Positions 25,640 through 37,190 are shown, counted from the first letter of the stretch. The stretch is 64,000 bases of DNA from Gari tellinella (GCA_922989275.2 OV277868.1:19898291-19962290), one strand, 5' to 3'. The notes: generated by a model not told the origin, from the letters alone. Numbers and translations: made by a program.

Positions 25640-26165
25640 GCTCGATTCATTGAATATGTTGATCATATCTGTCATTTATCGACTCATGGGATTTTTCGAT
25701 CTGTACATTGTAGTTCAAAGAAATATAATCTGGTACTTTCATTTGTGTGCGTGTATATTGGTTTACATGTATATAAACAATTGATATAAGCATCTGCAAT
25801 TTGGAAATTAAAACATTGGCATAGTTTATTAAAACATATTTGTCAAGATAAGTTTACCATGAAATCATCTTTATTTACGGCGGTCTTGCGTGGAATGCAT
25901 TCGTACGACACTAACAATTCATGATGTTGTAACTTCTTTAGAAAGTTGCATTTGTTAGTATAAAATTAATTAAAATTGTATAACATTGTGTATTTGTTTT
26001 GAAATCAATATTGCTCTATTAGCATACCAGCTTAACCTTAATACAAAACTAAAATAAATGTTACAATGTAACAACAACAAAAAGTACCAAGTTATAGTCT
26101 ACTTTCAGTCCGAACGACCGTTCACCCGACTGTACATTCACTCGTCTGATCATTGAGCCATCTTC
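25640..26165. other. No gene seen
   Basis: AT-rich DNA with no MITE ends or coding signal until the 16680-type segment resumes near 26085. Confidence 0.6.
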
Positions 26166-26169
26166 CCTA

Positions 26170-26392
26170 CAGTGTTATGACGTTATTCTTTCCCGTTTAA
26201 ACGCAAACGAAACACAAACACAATGCAGTTAAATGCAGAACATTACAATTTTAAAGATATATAACTATTAAGTGGTATCTGCGTGGCAAACAGTTTGGAG
26301 CCTGATCAGACACCGGATTACTCGGTGTCTGATCTGGGATTAAAGTTTTAGGACAAACGATATATTGGATAAAATTAACGTCTTCTACACTG
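26170..26392. mobile_element. MITE family C, diverged copy
   Basis: Left end CAGTGTTATGACG, hairpin GAGCCTGATCAGACACCGG, right end CTTCTACACTG before TA. Confidence 0.75.
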
Positions 26393-26663
26393 TAAGAGAA
26401 ATAATCGTTACTACTGTAATAGCGATATATACTGTTCTCGAAATGCCATTGTTTTGTTTGAAATATTGGTACTAATTTGCAATATGTTATGTTTATCATT
26501 GTTTCTTGCCAGTTTGAATGTTAAGAGTGTTAATAAGTTATATTGCTAGTGTATTTACATGTACGAACCGTACAATATATAACACTAACTTTAGACCTTA
26601 CACAGAATTCATAGCTGTGTCGTTCCCAACTATCCTTTCAAGGTTAAAATGACTCGTACTGTA

Positions 26664-26860
26664 CAGGGCTCCTAATAAGAGGGAGTGAACTGAACAAAAA
26701 AAATATTTTTTCACCCAATGTTTTCAGCACCAAATCCTATGGTGTTACTATTCATTAGAATCGTCTCGAAGAGACTATTCTAATGATTAGTGACACCATA
26801 GGGTTTAATGCAAAAATTTAGATTTTAGCTTTTGAAAAACTTCCCTTATCTGGAGCCCTG
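26664..26860. mobile_element. MITE family H, unit II copy
   Basis: Counterpart of 17177-17373 with better ends (CAGGGCTCC and GGAGCCCTG). Confidence 0.8.
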
Positions 26861-27209
26861 CTGTCAAAAGGGTGTGAAATGATATCATCAACTTCAGATT
26901 GATAAGAAGGCCGTTTGTATTGGCATTTAGGATGCAAAGAGAAACAAAACACATTGATTGATAATCAGTATTGCTTGAATCCATTCAAATGCGAATGAGA
27001 TCTGTTGATTCGCCTTGGGACCAATTGAAAACATTGCCCTATACAAGGCAATTGTTGGTCAATGCTTGATTCAGATAAAAGAATGGAATATGATTGTATA
27101 GCAATTACAAGTGAAAATGAGCACCCGAGGCGTTATGATTGAAATCGGGTTTCCTCAAAAAAGCTCTTACGCACTTATAGTATTAGTCAAAATGTATCCA
27201 ACTTTGACA

Positions 27210-27437
27210 CTTTTATGATCAAATTATTCGGGAGATTTTTACCCATTCACCGCTTTGTTATCGTCTGATTCAGTATTGTTGTCTGAAAGACACGTTTCAA
27301 AGTTATATTTAAGGTTGTATAGATATCGATAAGAGTGAAAACAGTTTGAGTCCTGATCAGACACCGCGTTACGCGGCGTCTGATCAGGATCAAAACTGTT
27401 TGCAAACGAGCTTTAAGGCGTCATTGATAGTGAAATG
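27210..27437. mobile_element. MITE family D, reverse copy
   Basis: ATGATCAAATTATTCGGG start, hairpin GAGTCCTGATCAGACACCGCG with mirror, end ATAGTGAAATG. Confidence 0.75.
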
Positions 27438-27499
27438 TTTAGTGACATACATGTAGTCATAATTAGTAAATTACCCCTTTAAAGCGAGCCTAAAACAAT

Positions 27500-28076
27500 C
27501 GTGATATATAAATAAATTTGTATAGAACTCTTCCCCACCATTTCCCCACATTTCCCCACCCTTTCATATCAATATTGTTTTTTATATGTTTTCTTTCTCA
27601 TTCTCATTATTACTATTTCTGTGTTTTGAATTTTTAAACCTCATGTATCATTTACAATCTAGCCTGATAACCTTGTTGATCACTTGTACTACGTATGTGT
27701 TCTGTTTTGAATTAATCATATTTTATTGCATGCATCAGATATTATATGCATTTATCGACTAAAATGTACACAGTTTGTACAGCATATTTGTATGCAAATT
27801 ATAAAAAGATTATAATATATTGCAAACGGATTGGGACACAAGTTATACCAACATTAGAGACGGCCCTTTCCTTGATGTCAATCATAAGTACGTTATGATG
27901 TTAAGTAGAAGAAAATAGTTCTATCTTAGTTTACAAAAAGAAAAGGGAAAAAATAAACTTATTCAAGTATAAAGAAGAAAAGAAAATCCGTTTGCCCTCC
28001 CCCACATGTGACCACCCAGCCCAGATCCAACCAATTGTTATCTACATAGTTTGTGGATATAGGAAAAGGTTAAGTA
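27500..28076 (-). other. Probable LINE 3' untranslated region and flank
   Basis: AT-rich DNA downstream (minus strand) of the LINE stop codon. It contains a short CCCCAC-rich direct repeat at about 27530-27565 and no coding signal. Assignment to the LINE is by position only. Confidence 0.4.
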
Positions 28077-29483
28077 TTATATTCTAAAACGTTTGGTTCG
28101 TTTAATAAATTTCTGAAACTCCATAACGATCAGCGAATTATCTTCGTGTGTAAAGTCAATGTTACCAAATAGCACAGTATTAGTATTCAGTGTTTTTTGT
28201 AGAAAGAGAAGACGTTCATCAGTATACATTTGACATTCAAGAATAAAATGTTTAACATTTTCTATATCAGAGCCGCATCTACAAGTAGGGCTTTCACGTA
28301 GATGATTATTGTATAGATAGAAAATAAGATCACTAGAGTTGTTACGTATTCTACAGTGGTATACTGATAAACGTCTTTCGCCCTTTTCAAAAAAGGATGG
28401 TACATTAGGGGCTTTATAAAGTTCTTTCAGCCGAGACTTGAAAATTGCTAAAGATACAGATTCGCGTATGTTTAACTTATAGGGCCATTACATTAGCATG
28501 TTTCCAGCACTTAGGAAAATAACACCCTCTAATGATCTATTAAATAATATTGCCAAAGGTTTAGAAACACTATTTACGGTTTCTTTGAACATTCTGTGAC
28601 TTATACCATCGGGTCCAGTAGTAGCTTTATGTATATTTAAATGTATAGTACGTCCTGATAGTATTGTTCTGTAATGTCGATGCTGTCCAGTCTAGCATTA
28701 GTCTTGTAGTTAAAGTCGGGTAAAGCAGAGTTATCATCAATTGTAGATATTGACGCAAAATAGTTATTTAAAGTATCAGCTTTCTCAAAATCTGTGTACG
28801 AAAAGTCTTGTCTATTGCTATCAAAAAGAGGAGGAATCATAGTATTGCAACTCGAATTTTCTTTGACGAGCATTTTCACAATTTTCCAATACTGTCTAGG
28901 ATTATTAACATTAATATCTGAAATAGAATGTTCCAAATAATCAAAAAATAATTATGTTGCATGTTTTTTCATATTATTTACTTTGTTCCTAAACTGTTTG
29001 TAAAATTGTTTGTATTTTGTCCAGTCGTTTTAGCTTTTACTTCTCAAAGCAATTTGTTTTTGTCTGTCTCTTTGTCGTGAAGTTCTACGTATGTCAGTAT
29101 TGTACCAAGGTTTGTCGTTAGGTCTAATTGTCGCAAGTGTTGAAGGTATACAGTCTTCTACAATACTTAAAAAACGTGTTGTAAATAAGTCTGCTGAGAC
29201 ATCAATAGAGCTGTTATGAAGAAATGACCAGTCAGTATTAATTATCGTCAAAATTTGCTCTTTTATAATTCCAAAATTTTCTTTTATAGTCATTTATTAT
29301 AGGCATATTATTTTTAATAAAAGCAAAAGTAGCAAAGTGATCACTAATATTGTTTGGTGTCTTTATGTGTTCTGTATCAACCTCTTGTTCCGTACTTTGT
29401 ATGAATAAGTTAATGTTTCTGTACTGTTCACACTCCGTTAATACGGTAACGCAATGTAATATTAGTATAACTTTAAAGAGCAT
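28077..29483 (-). mobile_element. Non-LTR retrotransposon with deleted RT core
   Basis: Three pieces of one LINE protein read in order on the minus strand. From 29483: the end of the endonuclease domain with the SDHF motif, then (frameshift near 29290) a linker with RPNDKPWYN. From 28936: NPRQYWKIVKMLVKENSS and, after a frameshift near 28640, the start of RT with GPDGISH. From about 28482 to 28077: a fully open C-terminal domain with RIRNNSSDL and a CRC...H...C zinc-knuckle-like cluster, ending in TAA. Motifs A-E, including the catalytic Asp pair, are missing at about 28479-28486. The clade is probably Jockey/CR1-like. The element is 5'-truncated and inactive. Confidence 0.85.
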
Positions 29484-29539
29484 CTAATAAATAAGTAACA
29501 GGTGAATCGTTTTAAGTCAGGAGATGAATACATATTTAA

Positions 29540-30000
29540 TATATCCTAGCAGAAGGTAGCTTAAAGCAGGCTAAAAGTAAAGCATAAATACATATGAATT
29601 AGTCATATATTAGCCTGGTGCAGGTCATATTAATACGAAAAACTATTTAAAGTGCGTTTCCTGATTTGCTTTTGGCTTGCACTATCTTATTTCCCCATAC
29701 ATACGGATTTCTACACCTTCAATGTGTTAGTCCACTGTACAATATAGTTCCACTCTATACAAATGTAAAGATGAACCGTACAATAATTGCCTACAACTCA
29801 CAAGGAATTCAGGTTAGCTTTACGACTGGTTCGTCGGTGTTAGGCTAAGGTGACCGCCCGCCAGGTCACTGGTGTACCTCAAAGGTTCTTGATGGAGAGA
29901 AGTGATAATAAGAAAGATGGTAGCTAAAAGCAGGCTGAAAGTAAAGCAGAATGCGCCTTAAGGCGCATTCTGCTTTACTTTCAACCGGCGCTTTGTGGTC
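29540..30000. repeat. Family B hairpin remnants
   Basis: A half hairpin at about 29540-29590 (AGCTTAAAGCAGGC) and a full hairpin at about 29922-30000 with GAATGCGCCTTAAGGCGCATTC-type tip. A direct repeat (AAAGGTT.TTGATGGAGAG) brackets the second at 29880 and 30037. Further weak remnants: 9597-9690, 12297-12350, 37295-37380. Confidence 0.65.
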
Positions 30001-30177
30001 ACTCGTCTTCAGAACTTGAAATATACTGATGCACCTCAAAGGTTATTGATGGAGAGAAGTGATAACAAGAAAGATGGTAGCTGAAAGCAGGAGAGTGTCT
30101 CTGTATTAAGCCATGTGTCTTAGAATACGAACACTAGACACATTCAGTGTCTGCATTATTTTGAAAAAAAAGTCGTA

Positions 30178-30519
30178 CAACGCTCCCTCTCTACAACGAC
30201 ACCCAATGAGAGAATATGTTCGTTGTTCGGAGGGAGTCATTATAGGGAAGGCAATTGACTTACATTTGCAAACAGCTTGAATCCAGATCAGACGCGGCGT
30301 CTGCTCTGGATTAATGCTGTTTGTCACGCCCCATGAATATTTTCTCTGTTCAAATGTCCATTATGCAACTTTTAGAAAAACAGCAGACGACACTTTTAAG
30401 CAGGCGACATTGCAGTCGTGAATAGGTTGGACATAAGTGTCCTATTTAGGGAACTGCGACAACGGTCGTTGTTAGGAATGGTTCGTTGTTGGGAGGGCCG
30501 TTGTAGGGAGGGAACACTC
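30178..30519. mobile_element. MITE family E, full copy
   Basis: CAACGCTCCCTCTC start after TA; hairpin tip shortened; GCAGACGACAC module; end GGAGGGAACACTC. Confidence 0.85.
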
Positions 30520-30843
30520 TATTTTATTTCAACTCGAATACCCATAATATGTAGGATTATGAATGTAAAGTCATGCCAATAACTGTAAATGAATCAATAT
30601 TCATAGCTTTATACAAATATCTTCTTAATCGCTCTCATAGTTATGGCGTATAGAAAAGCATCAATATTATTCCGTGCCAAAATTCTGCTGCAATTCTACG
30701 ATAAATCTTTATCAAGGAAAGAATAGGAAGCCAGATTTTCCAATAAATATGTAAATTTATTCCTTCCATCAGTTTTGCTAGATGAAATATGTTATCAAAG
30801 CTTGATTGTTATTTTATCAGTATAAGGAAGAATAGAAACCCTA

Positions 30844-31079
30844 CAGTGACAATAACGTTATTCTTTCCCGTTTAACGAACTGAATTTCAACCGCAATTCA
30901 ATATAGACAGAGACCAACATTTTTTCTTGAGCCTCTTATTTTTATCACAATGGCAAACAGCTTGGAGCCTGATCAGACGCCGGGTTACCCTGCGTCTGAT
31001 CTGACTCCAAACTATTAGCAATAGAATATTGAGGTATCACACATGCGTTAATGGTGAAAGAAGAATGTATTCTCCATTA
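30844..31079. mobile_element. MITE family C, diverged copy
   Basis: Starts CAGTGACAATAACG after TA. The hairpin is present and the right end is decayed (TATTCTCCATTAA). A B element begins at once at its TTAA. Confidence 0.7.
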
Positions 31080-31080
31080 A

Positions 31081-31324
31081 CCCTTTACCTGATAGCCTAT
31101 TTCTATTACTTAAGATAGGTGACTACTTAAAGCCGGTTGAAAGTAAAGCAGAATGCGCCTAAGGGCGCATTCTGCTTTACTTTCAGCCTGCTTTAAGCTA
31201 TCATGTGCTATAATATAGAAAATATTCCCTATAATACATATTCATTACTGATTAAATAGGAACTATTTTCTTCAGCGGATGAATAAATCATATCCGCTAA
31301 AAGGCGCTTCTATTGGGGAAAGGG
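31081..31324. mobile_element. MITE family B, full copy
   Basis: 244 bp between TTAA repeats; CCCTTTACCTGATAGCC to GGGGAAAGGG; internal hairpin AAAGCAGAATGCGCC. Confidence 0.88.
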
Positions 31325-31739
31325 TTAATATATCATGTAATGCATTTCAATCTTGACTGGTTCATTAGTCAGGTAGAATTTTGTATGTTTGTTTTCAGTC
31401 ATACTGGCTTCAATGCAGATACCATTTCAATTTAAGATATCGTTTTGTAGTTCAAAGAGCATTTATCATTATATTTGAGCATGTTTCACTTTATTACAGT
31501 TCAACATACTGCGTTATATAGCAGTCTTGTGGCTAGAGTCTCATTACCCTTTCGTAAATTAAGCGTATTTGAGAACACTTTGTGAACATAGATAATGATA
31601 CATGAAGAGTGTGTTAATAATTAGGTATTTACGACAGGTGACTACTTAATGCAGGGTAGTAATAAATAAAATAGACATCTCATTTTGGGAGCTTTCCTTG
31701 CTCTAAGCTGCCACATGTATTTTAAACAATCAGTTAGCC

Positions 31740-31966
31740 TTCGTTTCAGACTATCAATTGCAAACAGCTTGAATCCGGATCTTACTTTAAGCTGTTTGCC
31801 ACTCGTTTTTATGTTGGGTAGTCCATTATGTAAGAACAACAGTAGACAACAATTAAATAGCAGACACTATTGCAGAAGTGAAAGCGTTAGACATTGCGGA
31901 GAACGGCAAGTGTCGTTAAAAGGAGGGAGTCGTTGTTCAGAGGGCTGTTGTAGGGAGTAAGCACTG
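31740..31966. mobile_element. MITE family E, right two thirds
   Basis: Shortened hairpin (GCTTGAATCCGGATC...TAAGCTG), AGTAGACAACAATTAAA module, end GTAAGCACTG before TA. Confidence 0.75.
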
Positions 31967-32104
31967 TACTCAATCAAACTTCATGTGTCAATGAGGAACG
32001 TCGACCACGCATCGACCGCATGCATTTGCATTTACAATTGTTGAAGACCAAGATCGAACATTGCAAAATGCGGCTTTCGGTCATGATCTATACACATGTG
32101 TTAC

Positions 32105-32310
32105 CCCTTATCATGCTTATTGCAATTTTGCTAACATTTGCAAACAGCTTTGATTCAAATAATACGCCATTTATCGTGGCGTCTGATCTGAATTAAAACT
32201 GTTTGTCACTCATATTTAACATTTATTCACATCCAAATCAATAAAACTAAGTTTGATATTTGTTCGCATTTGATAAATTTTAAGCAGACGACTATTCAGC
32301 ATGATACGAG
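32105..32310. mobile_element. MITE family G
   Basis: CCCTTATCATGCTTATTGC start, hairpin with ACGCCATTTATCGTGGCGT, GCAGACGACTATTC module, end GATACGAG. Confidence 0.72.
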
Positions 32311-32808
32311 TTTTTAAGTTTTAAGTCAAATGTTTCTAATATTTTAGTCTGAGCATGCACTAGCATGACAGTAAGGTGTTTAACGACAAAATAAAAAATG
32401 ATCTGAATATTCAAAATAAACGCGCTTTTGTGGGTTACCCGAAGTCTTATCTAGCTCCAAACTATTTGCACTGAATATAATACGTTTAGCGTGAACATAT
32501 CTATTGGGAAAGAATATGTTTTCTCAACTGTTTATCTCTTCGCAAGTCTTTCGATATCTTTATCTTACATTACAGATTCCATTTGACCATTACAAGTACA
32601 TTTATGTAGAATATAATTTCCAAGCAGGCAGCGTTACAGAGGACCGTTAAAGTAACGTTATAACTTTATGTTAAAGACTTGGTTGGATTAACCGTCCAAT
32701 ACAACAAATTTGTAAGCCATTGTCTTTTGCAAAAAACATTTGAATAGAATGCATTGGACTTCGTAATTGGAATTCTAAGGATTGTCAGCCGGGAAGAAAT
32801 GACGAGCA

Positions 32809-33052
32809 CAGTAGATGAGACGTTATTCATTTTCAAAATTCGCGTTTATGCTAAAACTGTTATTTCTATTGGAAACAGTTTGGAGCCAGATCAGACGCCG
32901 GGTAACCCGGCGTCTGATCAGGCTCCAAACCATTTACCACTCAGACAAAAATGAGTCTCCAGAGGTTTTGAAAAAAATATCATTGTTTTCGTTTTATTTC
33001 ATTGTTTGCGTTTCGGTTTTTTAAACAATACCTAGTGGCATCCTCTTGACTG
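32809..33052. mobile_element. MITE family C, diverged copy
   Basis: Intact hairpin with CCGGGTAACCCGG tip; left end CAGTAGATGAGACG, right end TCTTGACTG before TA. Confidence 0.72.
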
Positions 33053-33248
33053 TAACCGGTGGAGTGATTTCTATCGTCCGATGCGAAATTTAATCATTGA
33101 ATTAAGAGCTTGCAAATCAGTTCTGTCATTTTGATTTCCCATTGCCAATTTGTGACGGAAGGGATTTCCAATAGCATGCCTTAATCAATCGATGGAATAA
33201 CCGTGATGTGATTTAATTAGGTTTGGCCTTTGAGAAAATTTATTCTGT

Positions 33249-33456
33249 GCTAACCTCATCACTGCCATGACGTCATTTGCCTAAAATAGTTGTCGTCTGC
33301 TTTAAATTCTCAAATTAAAATTTTTAAGTAATATTACGACTGAAATATTGATATTATTGTCAAACAGTTTAGATTATAACCACACGTCGTGTAATGTCTG
33401 ATCAATATCTAAACTGATTTCAAATAACCATTGTACTCGGGGTAAAGCAGCTAAGG
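33249..33456. mobile_element. D-like MITE, ATGACGTCAT subtype
   Basis: CATCACTGCCATGACGTCAT start, GTCGTCTGC module, weak hairpin (CAAACAGTTTAGAT...ATCTAAACTG), then GGGTAAAGCAGC and AAGGGGTTAA. Confidence 0.55.
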
Positions 33457-33842
33457 GGTTAAAGTTCGTAATGTACAAGTATCGCACGTGAGTGGTTACT
33501 TTCGTTTCTTCTACAATAGTATAATCAAATATATATGAAATATTAATCAAAAATTTAAAACCATAGTACAAATTAAAACATATCAGTCATGAAACTACCC
33601 GATGTTTGAGCTGATTCTAACTGTAATGCAATGCTCAGTGCAGTCGCGCTTAGCAGGCCAAACGTTGTCAAAACACGTGACAAATTACCGTTTCTAAGGA
33701 TAGTTTTCAATCCAAATTGATCACCCTTAATCAAATGCGAAGTTTCTCTGAAAAATGCAAATAGTGCAAAAATCACTTTAGATGACGACCCAATAATGGG
33801 ATGTCAGGTTGGATTGTGCAGTGGTTGCAGTATTAACATGTA

Positions 33843-34149
33843 CAACGCTCCCTCTCTACAACGACACCCAATGGGAGACAAAATATGTGTGCACTGTTCG
33901 GGGTGGGGGTCGTTATAGGGAGGGGAATTCATTTACATTTGCAAACAGCTTGAATCCAGATCAGACGCCGCGTGTCGCGGCGTCTGATCTGGAGTCAAGC
34001 TGTTTGCCACTCGTCAATAAAAACATTTATGTCAGAATGTCATTTGAGTAAATCAGCAGACGTCAATTAAAAAAACGATACTGTAGCAGTTGAAGCGTTC
34101 GATATAACGATCCTGTTTAGAGAACATCCGTTGTAGAGAGGGAATACTG
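33843..34149. mobile_element. MITE family E, full copy
   Basis: 307 bp, TA-flanked; CAACGCTCCCTCTC to GAGAGGGAATACTG; hairpin tip CGCGTGTCGCG. Confidence 0.88.
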
Positions 34150-34445
34150 TACCACACAATACGGTTCTGTCAATGAATATAGGCCGTGGCACATTTTCGA
34201 GAATATTTTGGTTGAGCTAAGTTTTCACGGTCCGCTGATTTACCCGGTGTCTTATATGAATTCCATTTATGTAGGACTATTAGTTTTTTTCTCACCAGTT
34301 AAAACTTTTTAGCCGTGCCATGAGAAAACCTGTCTTATTGAAAAGCAAACAGTGTTGATTAATACCAGCCGTCACGTGAAAACGCGGCCGCTGTTCTTGA
34401 TCTACACTGTTTGACACCCACATGCATATCAAGCAGTGTTATGTA

Positions 34446-34744
34446 CAGTACTGAACCTTATCAAATTAAATTGATAATCGCAAGCGAATTGCCATCGAAT
34501 TGCCATCGAACCGGGTGCTTCAAAAGGCGAATCTAACGCTTGAATATTTTTACGCGAGATTTTCGAAGCAGTTGTTACAAAAATGGAATCGAAAATATTA
34601 ACGAGGGCATATTTGCGAATAATTGTGAGATACATAATTCAGGCAAACTTACCCGAGGGTAAAGTTACTATTTCGAATCGCAAGCGAATTTATCGAATTG
34701 CAAGCGAATTGCACTAATTGTTAATTTAATAAGGTTCAGTACTG
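34446..34744. mobile_element. mariner-like MITE, single copy in window
   Basis: 299 bp, TA-flanked; TIRs CAGTACTGAACCTTAT and mirror, with repeated GCAAGCGAATTG motifs near both ends. No core hairpin of the C/D/E type. Confidence 0.85.
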
Positions 34745-34892
34745 TAGCTGTTTTATATACGGTATTTGGCAGTTTTGACAAAACTTGTATTCACAATGTG
34801 TGATGACGTGCTTGGTCTGTATAATGTTGCAATACAATAAGGCAAATTTCACATGACATGGCTCTAATGACTACTATTCATAGCTGTTTGTA

Positions 34893-35630
34893 CAGTGCTC
34901 CTTCGCTACAACAACAACCAAAGGCAGACTAAGATTGTGTACAGTAAAACTCCTCTAAACCGGAACCTCTTAATACCGGAATTCTCTCTAAAGCGGACAA
35001 AAACTTTGGTCCCGTTTCCCATCCATTTTTACGCCTTTGATTTATTCCTTCACTGAAGAAAATACATTCATGAATATATATCATCAGAATTGTTTTCTAT
35101 ATTCTAGCAGATGATAGCTTAAAGCAAGTTGAAAGTAAAGCAGAATGCGCATTCATGCGCATTCTGCTTTACTTTCAACCTGCTTTTAGTGGTCAGCTAC
35201 CTTCCATACTAGAAACAAGCTATGGGATAAAACCCCTCTAAACCGGAAACTCCATTAAACCGGATGTTTTTGTTGTCCCTACACATGTCCGGTTTAGAGG
35301 GGTTTCACTGTATATTGTTCGGAGGGAGTTGTTATCGGGAGGGGTAAATTCTACCCGTAGAGTGCTGAGCATGACCTTTTTAACACTTGAAAAGTTTGAA
35401 CCCGGACGCGGCGTCTGATCTAGGTTAAAGCTATTTATCACACGTATAAACATATTTATTCTGCAAAAATGTTAAACACGTAATTTTGAGGAAAACAACC
35501 AGCAAAAGAGAATTTGAAGCAGACGATATTGCAGCAGAAAAATCTTTAGCACTGAACGTCTCGGGGAACAGCGGCAAGCATTGTTGAAAAAAAGGAATCA
35601 GTGCTCGGATGGCCGTTGGAGTAGGGAGCT
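34893..35630. mobile_element. MITE family E, interrupted by an F element
   Basis: CAGTGCTCCTTCGC start after TA; split at TA (34940-34941, 35311-35312) by F; resumes GTTCGGAGGG. Shortened hairpin with GACGCGGCGTCTG; end near GTAGGGAGC. Confidence 0.85.
34942..35310. mobile_element. MITE family F with internal B, inside an E element
   Basis: 369 bp, TA repeats on both sides, interrupting the E copy 34893-35630. Same internal B hairpin as the other F copies. Confidence 0.92.
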
Positions 35631-35639
35631 ACATGTATG

Positions 35640-35791
35640 TACATGTACACATAAAAGTATTAAGCAGATAACTCGGAATTCGTTCGTTCGAACTAACCTC
35701 TATCATTTACGCTCGTACATGTACACATAAAAGTATTAAGCAGATAACTCGGAATTCGTTCGTTCGAACTAACCTCTATCATTTACGCTCG
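35640..35791 (+). repeat. Exact 76-bp tandem duplication
   Basis: Positions 35640-35715 and 35716-35791 are identical by eye; units begin TACATGTACACATAAAAG and end CATTTACGCTCG. Identity implies a recent event. Confidence 0.95.
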
Positions 35792-35809
35792 TATGTTAAA
35801 AAGTGGCTA

Positions 35810-36062
35810 CAGCGAAGAAGACATTATTCTTTCGCAAGTGAGGCGTGTTGGCTATGATAGTTTATTTCTTTTGCAAACCTTTTGGAGCCAAATCAGACAC
35901 CGGGTTACACACCGTTTGATCAAGCTTTAAGCTGTTGGTCTCCCATATCAAAATAAAAAATCAGATTTAACAAAAAAGGACATACATTGTATTTTACATT
36001 TTAGTGCATGCGTTTGCGTTTTGTTTGCTCTTGAACGGGAAAGAAAAATTTCATCATTACTG
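35810..36062. mobile_element. MITE family C, old copy
   Basis: Starts CAGCGAAGAAG after TA and ends ATCATTACTG before TA. The hairpin is degraded (GAGCCAAATCAGACACCGG). Confidence 0.65.
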
Positions 36063-36195
36063 TATACAACGTTTTAATTGATAAATAGGTGCAAAATTGA
36101 TATATACTAGTATTACATATGCAAAGCGCAACTCGGCGCCTGATCAGGATCCAAACTGTTTTAAACTCACTTTGAAATTTCGTCAGTGTTGTTAT

Positions 36196-36395
36196 ACTTT
36201 CTGGTCCTTTGGAATCATTGATTTCAGCGCACATTTACAGTTGAAAGTTGAATTCCGCTTAAGCTGGTGCTAGGGGGCGTGAGCTCTGTTGCATATTTAA
36301 GTATTGCTCATGAACAGACTCAATTAAACCGAGTCTGCAATTTTCAGTATTTGCTTTGTTTTCTGTGCTTTCAAAGGATCTCCCCTTATTTAGAT
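36196..36395. other. Unidentified insert splitting a D copy
   Basis: About 200 bp between D-like parts, with CTCATGAACAGACTCAA and an ACCGAGTCTGC motif. It looks like a repeat fragment; the family is not recognised. Confidence 0.35.
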
Positions 36396-36467
36396 TTTAA
36401 ATCTAACTTTGAAAAAATAATGCATACAATGATATTGAAACAGACGACAATAAAGCGTTGAAAGGGT
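36396..36467. mobile_element. MITE family D, right-part fragment
   Basis: AAATCTAACTTTGAAA, CAGACGACAATAAAGCG and GAAAGGG, ending at the TA where a C copy is inserted. More of the same D may lie at 36120-36195, split by unidentified DNA. Confidence 0.6.
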
Positions 36468-36468
36468 A

Positions 36469-36714
36469 CAGTGGAGAATCTGTTATTCTTTCCCGTTTAA
36501 ACGCAAACGTACGCAAACGCAAAGCACTAAAACGTAGAAAAGAACAACTTTTGGACAATTCTGATAATTTTTGTTCATCTTGGTGGCAAACAGTTTGGAG
36601 CCTTATCAGACGCCGGGCTACTCGGCGTCTGATCTGGCTCCAAACTGTTTGCACTGCAAATAATAGTTTTAGCGTAAACGCGTTTATTGGGAAAGAATAA
36701 CACATTCTCCACTG
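36469..36714. mobile_element. MITE family C, full copy between two D parts
   Basis: 246 bp, TA on both sides, nearly consensus. The left flank is the right part of one D element and the right flank another D element in reverse. It lies downstream of the LHFPL-like stop codon and offers AATAAA on the minus strand (36683-36688). Confidence 0.92.
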
Positions 36715-36716
36715 TA

Positions 36717-36929
36717 CTCCCTTGACCACTTTAGTGTCGTCTGCTTCAGTATTGTTGTCTGCAATACACGTTTCAAAGTTAGATTAAAGGTTATTCATGT
36801 ATGACTTTAAAGATATCGATCAGAACGTCAAACAGTTTGGGTCCTGATCAGACGCCGCGTGACCCGGCGTCTGATCAGGATCCAAACTATTTGCAAAAGC
36901 GCTTTGTTGCGTAATTGGGAATGGAAAGG
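36717..36929. mobile_element. MITE family D, reverse copy in the LHFPL 3' region
   Basis: GTCGTCTGCTTC module, hairpin GGGTCCTGATCAGACGCCGCG with mirror, end TGGAAAGG before TTAA (36930-36933). It lies 31 bp past the LHFPL-like stop and would fall in the 3' UTR. Confidence 0.8.
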
Positions 36930-36960
36930 TTAAACATAACAAAACAACGTTCGTATATGA

Positions 36961-37190
36961 TCACAACTTGTATTCATAATCACTAGAATTTGAAATATCA
37001 TCAACACTAAAATAAGAAAGAATTGGACAAAATAATGATAACGCGTTTCCAGTAATTGCTAAAACAAATGTCCAACCAATTGTACACTTTCCTGATCTAT
37101 AAATATCTGCCATGTCTCCACAATAGAACCGGAAGTAACTAGATTCCAGGCTGACGGGATACACGAATAGACCTGACGTCATCAGTAACA
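36961..37190 (-). CDS. LHFPL-like tetraspan protein, last coding exon
   Basis: Second and last coding exon. A pyrimidine-rich tract ending TTGTGTTTCAG lies just above 37190. The first two bases complete the codon split at the exon 1 donor, giving ...QISS-V-LLMTSG.... It encodes the rest of membrane segment 3, a YPVSLESSYF stretch, outer-loop Cys143 and Cys154, the family-typical GKCTIGW, segment 4 (about 158-179) with FCPILSYF, and a short tail ending in TGA at 36961-36963. Joined, the exons give 195 residues, near the usual 200-230. Frame, phase and family motifs agree across the 6.9 kb gap. A D-family hairpin element begins 32 bp past the stop. Confidence 0.85.

Larger units (their letters stand above)
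17391..26880 (+). repeat. Tandem segmental duplication, unit II
   Basis: Second direct unit. It starts where the 16680-17390 segment ends, and its own copy of that segment ends at 26880. It lacks the stretches matching 1711-3040 and 5196-6640 and several elements found in unit I, including the RTE LINE, the M element, a SINE head and some D and E copies. Confidence 0.85.
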
